A stretch of DNA of 9,743 nt from an uncultured Armatimonadota bacterium (GTDB lineage: Bacteria > Armatimonadota > Fimbriimonadia > Fimbriimonadales > Fimbriimonadaceae): NCBI GenBank assembly GCA_946478935.1, contig CAMLEL010000050.1:1-9743 (forward strand), written 5' to 3'. Positions 4,230 to 9,743 of this stretch are shown one piece after another; the first letter of the stretch is position 1, and each line of letters begins with the position of its first letter. The position numbers were made by a program, and so were the translations under genes. Under the pieces are notes generated by a model. That model was not told the DNA's origin, did no database searches, and was given only the letters and a program-made list of their open reading frames with translations.

Positions 4230-6788
4230 CTATTCCCATTTGACCAAATTTAGCTCGCTAGGTACCCGTACATTCGGGTAACTTGGCAGAATTCGAACCG
4301 TGTAACCCAGATGGCCAGGTTCCTCACAAGGGACCTGGCCCTCGAATTTCTGGCTCCCATTCTCTTCACCGACATGCATCAGGTCGATTGTGCTGAACTC
4401 CGTCAGCTCGCGGTTCGCGCCCATCCGGCCGACGAGGGCCTGAACCTTAACCTCTTCGGGCTTTAGGGTGCCCAGCTGAACCCACGCTGTCACATGAAAG
4501 TGCTGGCCAAGGTCGATTCGGGGTCCGGAGCCCTTGGTGGAAACCACCTTGACCTGCCCCCACGCGGAACGAATTCGAGCTCGCCAATCCAGTGCCGCCT
4601 TGGCTCCGGAAAGCCCATCTGAAATCATGGTCTGATAGTCATTGGAAGCTGGGAAATAGAACCGCTCGGCATACTCTTGGACCATTCTGGCGGTCGAGAA
4701 CTCCGGTGACAGCGACTTGATCGACTGCCGCATCATTTGAATCCAACCGGTTGGCAGTCCGCCGTCGGGGCGGTGATAGAACTTCGGTGCAATTTCCGAC
4801 TCAATCAGAGCATAGAGTGACCGGCTATCCAGCCAATCCTGATGCCCATCCTCACCTGCATCATTGCGATCGCCGATAGCAAATCCAACCTTGGGATCAA
4901 AGCCCTCGTCCCACCAGCCGTCAAGCACGGAACAGTTCAGCCCACCATTCGCAAGCACTTTCATCCCGCTGGTACCGCTTGCTTCCATAGGTCGACGGGG
5001 GTTGTTCAGCCAAACGTCGACACCCTGCACCAGGGCACGTGCAACCTGCATGTCGTAATCTTCGACATAAACCATGCGCTGCCGCCCTCCCTCGTAATTG
5101 ATGAACTTGACTAGTTCTTGGATCAGGCTCTTGCCGCCGTCATCCCGAGGATGACTCTTGCCTGCGATCACGATTTGGATGGGGCGTTCGCTGTGATTCA
5201 ACAATTCGAGCAGGCGGTCCTTGTCATTCAGCATCAGAGTCGCCCGTTTGTAGGTTGCAAATCGACGCGCAAAGCCAATCGTTAGTATCCGAGGGTCCAG
5301 GATCCCTCCAACTACGTTGAAATCGGGAGCAGCCGCGTTCCGACGAGAAAGGCTCCGCTGAAGTCGCTTTCGCACGAAGCGGACGAGATCGCCTCTTTGG
5401 TTCTCGCGCACCGACCAAAGCTCATGATCCGGGATGGAATCGACCGCTTCCCAGGAACTGGAAACTCCGCCGTCGTTGCGCCAACTTGGTCCCAAATATT
5501 CATCGTACAACTCGGCCGAGCGTCGTCCGATCCACGTCAGGGTGTGCACACCGTTCGTGACCGCCTCGATCGGAACCTCACTCTCGGGATATTCCGGCCA
5601 CCGGGAATGAAACATCGAGCGGGTGACCTTGGCATGTAGTTTGGACACGCCGTTCACATGATTCGCATTCTCCATGGCGAGGACTGCCATGTTGAAGGCG
5701 TCGCCTTGATTCTCTGGATCGATCTTGCCAAGCCGGACAAAGTCGTCGAAAGAGAGGCTGGTTTCTTGAACCAGTTTGCCCATGTAACGTTCCAGAAGTT
5801 CCTTGGTAAAGAGGTCAAAACCGGCAGGTACGGGTGTATGGGTTGTAAAGACGTTGCCATTGACGATGGCTTGCCGGGCCGTCTTGAAGTCACAGCCCTG
5901 ATCGGTCATAAACTGACGGATACGTTCAATGGAAAGAAATGCAGCGTGGCCCTCGTTCATGTGACACACCGTCGGCTGGATGCCCAGCGCCCGGAGAGCG
6001 CGCATTCCGCCGATCCCGAGGATCATCTCCTGACGAATCCGCATTTCCTCGTCACCACCGTAGAGGGTGTCGGTGATTGATTGATCGTTTGGAGCGTTTT
6101 CGAGGACATTGCTGTCGAGCAGGTAAAGCTGTATCCGTCCGACGTCCGCCCGCCAAATCTGACAACTGACGGTGCGATCTGGGAACTCGACCTCCACTCG
6201 TAGAGCGTCGTTTCCACCGTTTTTGATGAGAGTCAGCGGCATCGAGTAAAAGTCGTATTGCGGATAGATCTCCTGCTGCCAGCCGTCCGGATTCAGTTGC
6301 TGTCGGAAGTAGCCTCTGGCGTAGAGCAACCCAACTCCAACCAGTGGCAGGCCCAAGTCACTTGCTGCCTTGAGGTGGTCGCCGGCAAGGATTCCCAAAC
6401 CACCCGAATAGATGGGCAGCCCTTCTGTAATGCCGAACTCGGCACAGAAATAGGCAAAACGTTCGGACTCCGAACGATCTGGCTGAGATTGGTACCAAGT
6501 CGGTGCCGCAAGGTATTCATCTAGATCAGCTTCACAAGCTCGAAGCTTGGCCAAGAAAGGAGTGTCGGTGGCAAGCCGCTGAAGTTTGTCCCGATCGATC
6601 GAATAAAGGAATCCGATGGGATTGTGCTGAGAACTGTCCCACAGGTCTTTGTCTATGCTGCGAAACAGATCGCGAGTTTCATGGTGCCAAGTCCACCTAA
6701 AATTCATCGAGAGCTTCTTGAGCGCCCTAAGCGGCTCCGGAAGATCCCACACAACTTCGAACGAGTGGCTGAATTTTGGGTTTCGCAT
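4230..6788 (-). CDS. glgP: Alpha-glucan (glycogen/maltodextrin) phosphorylase, GT35, DUF3417 type
   Basis: This 852-residue enzyme releases glucose 1-phosphate from alpha-1,4-glucans with inorganic phosphate, using pyridoxal 5'-phosphate. Numbering is from ATG 6786-6788, which AAAGG precedes by 7 nt; an in-frame GTG at 6801-6803 and an ATG at 6792-6794 are alternatives. The N-terminal region (about 10-95) contains FRWTWHHETRDLF, as in the DUF3417 class of alpha-glucan phosphorylases (TIGR02094 group). Next come IYSGGLGILAGDHLKAASDL (126-145), TTHTPVPAG (315-323) and GFARRFATYKRA (505-516, phosphate/PLP contacts). The PLP-lysine motif EASGTSGMK ends at Lys610. A C-terminal beta-rich extension (about 735-852) is typical of this long class and absent from E. 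coli GlgP. All key motifs are intact, so the enzyme is probably active in the cytoplasm. No other glycogen gene is in the window. It is divergent from livF and convergent with the RRM gene. Confidence 0.95.
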   Translation of the reverse strand: MRNPKFSHSFEVVWDLPEPLRALKKLSMNFRWTWHHETRDLFRSIDKDLWDSSQHNPIGFLYSIDRDKLQRLATDTPFLAKLRACEADLDEYLAAPTWYQSQPDRSESERFAYFCAEFGITEGLPIYSGGLGILAGDHLKAASDLGLPLVGVGLLYARGYFRQQLNPDGWQQEIYPQYDFYSMPLTLIKNGGNDALRVEVEFPDRTVSCQIWRADVGRIQLYLLDSNVLENAPNDQSITDTLYGGDEEMRIRQEMILGIGGMRALRALGIQPTVCHMNEGHAAFLSIERIRQFMTDQGCDFKTARQAIVNGNVFTTHTPVPAGFDLFTKELLERYMGKLVQETSLSFDDFVRLGKIDPENQGDAFNMAVLAMENANHVNGVSKLHAKVTRSMFHSRWPEYPESEVPIEAVTNGVHTLTWIGRRSAELYDEYLGPSWRNDGGVSSSWEAVDSIPDHELWSVRENQRGDLVRFVRKRLQRSLSRRNAAAPDFNVVGGILDPRILTIGFARRFATYKRATLMLNDKDRLLELLNHSERPIQIVIAGKSHPRDDGGKSLIQELVKFINYEGGRQRMVYVEDYDMQVARALVQGVDVWLNNPRRPMEASGTSGMKVLANGGLNCSVLDGWWDEGFDPKVGFAIGDRNDAGEDGHQDWLDSRSLYALIESEIAPKFYHRPDGGLPTGWIQMMRQSIKSLSPEFSTARMVQEYAERFYFPASNDYQTMISDGLSGAKAALDWRARIRSAWGQVKVVSTKGSGPRIDLGQHFHVTAWVQLGTLKPEEVKVQALVGRMGANRELTEFSTIDLMHVGEENGSQKFEGQVPCEEPGHLGYTVRILPSYPNVRVPSELNLVKWE

Positions 6789-6842
6789 CGGCATACCTTT
6801 CACATATTCGGTCGAAGCTACAAGTTACCTAGCCCTCAGGGA

Positions 6843-6871
6843 TTCGCACCGAGTCGCTGATAGGCTAGAAT
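6843..6871 (+). promoter_or_regulatory. Candidate promoter of livF-rimI-tsaD, close to the start codon
   Basis: TTCGCA (6843-6848) and TAGAAT (6866-6871) are separated by 17 bp. Only 12 nt separate the -10 box from the ATG at 6884, so the mRNA would begin about 6 nt before, or at, the start codon. There is no Shine-Dalgarno here, which fits a leaderless or nearly leaderless transcript. Confidence 0.45.
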
Positions 6872-6883
6872 GTTTTCCGACCC

Positions 6884-7585
6884 ATGCTCGAGATAAACGG
6901 CATCAATGTCTTTTACGGCGCCATTCAGGCGCTGACCGATGTATCTATTAAAGTCGAGCAGGGTGAGATTGTATCGATTATCGGATCCAATGGAGCGGGC
7001 AAAAGCACGTTGCTCCGCACAATCAGTGGTCTCCTGCGACCCCGCGCGGGATCGATCCAGTTCCTCGGACAAGAAATCCATGACCTCGTGCCCGATGAAA
7101 TCGTTCGGCTGGGAATCAGTCATTCCCCAGAGGGACGGCGGATCTTCACGAACATGAGCGTGTACGAGAATCTTCAGCTTGGCGCCTACATTCGGAAGGA
7201 TGGTGAAGTCGCATCGGATATGGAAAAGGCGATGGATCGCTTCCCACGCCTCCGCGAGCGCATTCGCCAGAATTCGGGGACTCTAAGCGGAGGCGAACAG
7301 CAGATGCTCGCCATTGGCCGAGCCCTTATGTCCCGCCCCAAACTGCTCCTCTTGGATGAGCCTTCCCTGGGCTTGGCGCCAAACCTCGTCGCTGAGATTT
7401 TCCGGATTATCCTCGAGCTGAACCAAGACGGAACGACGATATTGCTGGTGGAGCAGAATGCAAACCGCGCTTTGGAAATCGCGCATCGGGCGTACGTCTT
7501 GGAGACCGGTGTCATCGTTCTGAGCGATACCGGCAAGAATCTCTTGAATGATCCGAAAGTGAAAGAAGCCTACTTGGGTGGATAG
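6884..7585 (+). CDS. livF: ABC transporter ATPase, LivF (branched-chain amino acid) family
   Basis: This 233-residue protein is the usual LivF length and is a complete ABC ATPase. Walker A is GSNGAGKS (34-41), the family-typical SPEGRRIF is at 81-88, the signature LSGGEQQ is at 134-140, and Walker B LLLLDEP is at 154-160. LLVEQNA (187-193) carries Gln at the H-loop position, as is usual in LivF. In the known high-affinity branched-chain amino acid importer, LivF pairs with LivG on the permeases LivHM, with a periplasmic binding protein. None of these partners is encoded next to it here, so the substrate is uncertain: related ATPases serve urea or amide importers. It is the first gene of an operon whose stop (TAG 7583-7585) shares a base with the GTG start of rimI. 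No SD precedes the ATG. Confidence 0.9.
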   Translation: MLEINGINVFYGAIQALTDVSIKVEQGEIVSIIGSNGAGKSTLLRTISGLLRPRAGSIQFLGQEIHDLVPDEIVRLGISHSPEGRRIFTNMSVYENLQLGAYIRKDGEVASDMEKAMDRFPRLRERIRQNSGTLSGGEQQMLAIGRALMSRPKLLLLDEPSLGLAPNLVAEIFRIILELNQDGTTILLVEQNANRALEIAHRAYVLETGVIVLSDTGKNLLNDPKVKEAYLGG

Positions 7586-8052
7586 TGAAAACCCTTCGAT
7601 TCGAGCGGCTTGAAGAAGCTCATATCGCAGTGATCCTGGATATTGAACGTCGTGTGAATACGGCTCCTTGGTCAGAAAAGAGCTTTCGGAATGAGCTCAC
7701 CCATCCCCACGGTTATTTCCTCACCGTGATTGAAGGTGGTCAAGTGATCGGATATGGGGGGTTTTGGATGGTGGTGGATGAGGCGCATATTACGACAGTC
7801 GCCATCTCGCCCGACTACCAGCGGAGGGGATTTGGCAAGAAGTTGATGGTTGAATTGCTCAATAAAGCGAAAGATCTGGGAATGGCTTGCAGCACGCTTG
7901 AAGTTCGGGCTGGGAATGAAGGTGCCATCAAGCTCTATGAGGATCTTGGCTACACCGTGGCTGCGCGACGAAAAGCCTACTATCCCGATAACAAGGAGGA
8001 CGCCATGGTCATGTGGCTTCATGGTCTTGCGAACTGGGAGCCTCCTCGATGA
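7585..8052 (+). CDS. rimI: RimI-family N-alpha-acetyltransferase (GNAT)
   Basis: This 155-residue GNAT protein starts at GTG 7585-7587, overlapping the livF stop by 1 nt. The acetyl-CoA loop is QRRGFGKK (79-86), preceded by the beta strand ITTVAISP. The region LEVRAGNEGAIKLYEDLGY (105-123) holds Glu106 and Tyr118, in the same spacing as the catalytic Glu103 and Tyr115 of E. coli RimI. An early APWSEKSF matches the 'PWS' motif typical of RimI. The family acetylates protein N-termini, classically ribosomal protein bS18. The gene overlaps tsaD by 4 nt (ATGA), an arrangement also common in bacteria where rimI sits among t6A genes. A broader substrate range than bS18 is possible. Confidence 0.92.
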   Translation: MKTLRFERLEEAHIAVILDIERRVNTAPWSEKSFRNELTHPHGYFLTVIEGGQVIGYGGFWMVVDEAHITTVAISPDYQRRGFGKKLMVELLNKAKDLGMACSTLEVRAGNEGAIKLYEDLGYTVAARRKAYYPDNKEDAMVMWLHGLANWEPPR

Positions 8053-9038
8053 AGCGCATCCTCGCCATCGAAACGAGCTGCGATGAAACAAGCGTCGCGA
8101 TTGTGCAGGGACCCGAGATCCTTTCAAATATTGTTTCGAGTCAGATCGACTTACATCAGAAATGGGGCGGTGTCGTTCCCGAGGCAGCCGCAAGGGCCCA
8201 TGTGGAAGCGATTCTCCCCGTCATCGAAGAAGCTTTGGAGACCGCCAAGACGAATCTCTCGGAGGTGCAAGCCGTTGCAGTAACAAATCGCCCAGGGCTC
8301 ATCGGGGCGTTGAGCGTGGGAGTTTCTGCGGCAAAAGCACTTGCCTTTTCTCTCGAAGTTCCGTTGCTGGGCATCCATCATTTGGAGGGCCATCTCTTGA
8401 GCACCCTATCGGTCCGGCCGGATCTGCCCTTCCCCCATACGTGCCTGATCGTTTCTGGCGGTCATACCGAGTTGGTTCAAGTTCGTGACTTCGGTGACTA
8501 TGAAATCGTTGGGCAGACGCGTGACGACGCTGCAGGAGAGGCATTCGACAAGGGAGCGCGACTTCTTGGACTTGTCTACCCGGGCGGGCGGGCGATCCAA
8601 GAAGCGGCACGGTCCGGCAATCCAAACCGCTACCCCCTGCCGCAAGGTCTGAGCGGCGACACCGTCGACTTTTCCTTCAGCGGCCTCAAAACGGCCATGT
8701 TGCGCCTGGTGGAATCGGAGGGCCCGACCATCTCCATACCGGACGCGGCGGCCAGCCTGCAAAACACGATCGTAAAAGTTCTGACTGACCGAACGATGCG
8801 CGCATGTGAAAGGCTGAACTCGACGACTCTCACCCTGGTCGGTGGCGTGGCGGCCAATGAGGCATTGCGAGAAAGTCTCGGTCAAGCCTGCAAACGCTTC
8901 GGCATCGACTTCATTACGCCGCCGATGGACCTGTGCACGGACAATGCCGCGATGATCGGCTTGGCAGCCTGGAAGCGCCTTGAAGCGGGGGAGCGCGACG
9001 AATTCGATATGGATTGTCTGGCTTCTGCCGATCTATAA
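8049..9038 (+). CDS. tsaD: tRNA N6-adenosine threonylcarbamoyltransferase subunit TsaD
   Basis: This 329-residue protein is close to the family's usual length. ATG 8049 is chosen because it forms the ATGA overlap with the rimI stop, has TGGGAG 8 nt upstream, and puts IETSCDETSVA at residues 7-17, as in all relatives. TsaD transfers threonylcarbamoyl from TC-AMP to A37 of ANN-decoding tRNAs, working with TsaB and TsaE. Metal-binding His111 and His115 lie in HHLEGHLLS, and the Asp is at 298 in CTDNAAMIG. Also present are SGGHTELV (136-143), DDAAGEAFDKGARLLGL (159-175), FSFSGLKT (208-215) and GGVAAN (265-270). The nucleotide-site loop reads TNRPGLIGAL, where E. coli has AGPGLVGAL. tsaB and tsaE must be elsewhere. 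It is the last gene of the livF-rimI-tsaD operon and faces the Xer gene across 12 nt. Confidence 0.97.
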   Translation: MKRILAIETSCDETSVAIVQGPEILSNIVSSQIDLHQKWGGVVPEAAARAHVEAILPVIEEALETAKTNLSEVQAVAVTNRPGLIGALSVGVSAAKALAFSLEVPLLGIHHLEGHLLSTLSVRPDLPFPHTCLIVSGGHTELVQVRDFGDYEIVGQTRDDAAGEAFDKGARLLGLVYPGGRAIQEAARSGNPNRYPLPQGLSGDTVDFSFSGLKTAMLRLVESEGPTISIPDAAASLQNTIVKVLTDRTMRACERLNSTTLTLVGGVAANEALRESLGQACKRFGIDFITPPMDLCTDNAAMIGLAAWKRLEAGERDEFDMDCLASADL

Positions 9039-9050
9039 ATCGGGAGGCGA

Positions 9051-9743
9051 TTACTTTCTCGGATGAGCTTTCCGATACCGCTGCTGGACTTCTTCCAAGT
9101 CCAGTTGCGTGTAAACCTGGGTCGTGGCGATGGATTCGTGCCCAAGCAACTCTTGCACCGCTCTCAAATCCGCGCCGCCCTTGAGCAGGTGGACAGCATA
9201 GGTGTGTCGGAGGACGTGAGGGCTGATTCCTTGCTTCAAACCAACTCGGCGCGCAATCTCCTCCAAGCGCTTGTAAGCGGTTTGGCGCAGCATGGGCAAC
9301 CCGCGATCTGAAAGGATGAACAAGTTGGATGGCTTCTTCAATAGTTCCGGTCGTGAAACTTCCAGATACATCCGCACCCATTCGAGCGTTCCAACGGGTA
9401 GCGGAATCCAACGAGTTTTACTTCGCTTGCCCGTCACCCGAATACTTCCAGATTCCAAGTCGATCTCAGCTAGAGATAAGCCAACGGCTTCGGATACCCT
9501 GAGTCCGGCCCCATAGATAATCTCCATCAGCGCTCGATCGCGAATACCTTCTGGAGTGGACAGGTCAGGGGCGTCCAAAATCGATTGAATCTGTTCCAAG
9601 TCCAGAGCCTTGGGCAATGGCCTTCGCTTCTTGAATCCCCCGGTGGCAGGCAAGTCTGCGGTTGGGCCGACGCCTCTTCGCTTGAGAAACCTTAGGAATG
9701 ATCGCAATGAACTGAGCCGACGCTGGGCCGTCGCCTGAGCAAG
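9051..9743 (-). CDS. xerC/xerD: Tyrosine recombinase, XerC/XerD type (5' end beyond the window)
   Basis: The frame stays open to the right edge, so the 230 visible residues lack the true N-terminus. The visible N-terminal part ends the SAM-like core-binding domain (QRRLSSLRSFLRFLKRRG). The catalytic domain follows: Arg82 in GAGLRVSE, Lys106 in TGKRSK, His176 and Arg179 in SPHVLRHTYAVHL, His202 in LLGHES, and nucleophile Tyr211 in TTQVYTQLD. The spacing between these residues equals that in E. coli XerD (148, 172, 244, 247, 270, 279). The protein ends in the usual HPR-K tail. The likely role is resolution of chromosome dimers at dif. XerC and XerD cannot be told apart from this fragment, and a phage or integron recombinase is unlikely given the ordinary neighbours. 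It is convergent with tsaD. Confidence 0.93.
   Translation of the reverse strand, partial: LAQATAQRRLSSLRSFLRFLKRRGVGPTADLPATGGFKKRRPLPKALDLEQIQSILDAPDLSTPEGIRDRALMEIIYGAGLRVSEAVGLSLAEIDLESGSIRVTGKRSKTRWIPLPVGTLEWVRMYLEVSRPELLKKPSNLFILSDRGLPMLRQTAYKRLEEIARRVGLKQGISPHVLRHTYAVHLLKGGADLRAVQELLGHESIATTQVYTQLDLEEVQQRYRKAHPRK

Noticed and set aside
3678..4253. A 191-codon + strand frame overlapping the RRM gene in another phase
   Set aside because: Its Ala/Val/Thr-rich end is just the (GGN)n tract read out of phase. The RRM frame has the SD and intact RNP motifs.
4263..4280. TACCCG-TACATT-CGGGTA hairpin as a terminator between the RRM and phosphorylase genes
   Set aside because: The stem is only 6 bp, there is no T-run after it on either strand, and it lies inside the phosphorylase coding sequence.
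6832..6840. CCCTCAGGG in the glgP/livF intergenic region as a binding site
   Set aside because: Only 4-bp arms around one base; too weak to call.
1..9743. CRISPR arrays, tRNA or rRNA genes, insertion sequences, toxin-antitoxin or defence genes
   Set aside because: I looked for regular repeats with spacers, cloverleaf-like segments, transposase motifs and terminal repeats, and saw none. The Xer gene has ordinary neighbours, with no sign of an integrated element.

Overview
The window reads as an ordinary, gene-dense chromosomal segment of a free-living bacterium. Base composition is moderately GC-rich by eye. There are no rRNA or tRNA genes, insertion sequences, CRISPR repeats or phage genes. 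The mix is: a DUF3417-type alpha-glucan phosphorylase, a glycine-rich RRM protein, a LivF-type ABC ATPase in an operon with rimI and tsaD, a Xer recombinase, and a secreted protein with a secretin-N-like domain paired with a TPR protein. This loosely suggests a deep-branching lineage such as Armatimonadota (Fimbriimonadia-like). That taxonomic guess is weak; no marker in the window proves it.

Layout. (1) 3-119 (+): the C-terminal end of a membrane protein, probably an MFS transporter. (2) 2848 down to 116 (-): a two-gene operon. It encodes a 613-residue secreted protein with a secretin-N/BIG2-like beta domain, then a 294-residue TPR protein. The two reading frames are in the same phase, separated by only TAG GAG GAG. 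(3) 2989-3642 (+): a HAD sugar-phosphatase, divergent from the operon. (4) 3659-4228 (+): a good sigma-70-type promoter, a leader of about 124 nt and a compact single-RRM glycine-rich RNA-binding protein. (5) 6788 down to 4230 (-): alpha-glucan (glycogen) phosphorylase, ending 1 nt from the RRM gene. (6) 6884-9038 (+): livF-like ATPase, rimI and tsaD, overlapping by 1 and 4 nt. (7) 9743 down to 9051 (-): a XerC/XerD-type tyrosine recombinase, cut by the window edge.

How they work together. The livF-rimI-tsaD cluster links an ABC ATPase to two translation-associated enzymes, an N-terminal acetyltransferase and the tRNA t6A synthase subunit. Glycogen phosphorylase and the HAD phosphatase are both carbohydrate/phosphate enzymes but are not co-transcribed. 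Coding is very tight: every convergent pair either shares stop-codon bases or is separated by 1 or 12 nt, and I see no intrinsic terminator at any of them.

I found no clear new defence or mobile system. The most unusual items are the secreted-protein/TPR pair with its single in-frame stop, the short-loop RRM protein with its structured leader and (GGN)n tail, an orphan livF with a possibly leaderless start, and an Arg in the usually GPGL-containing TsaD loop.
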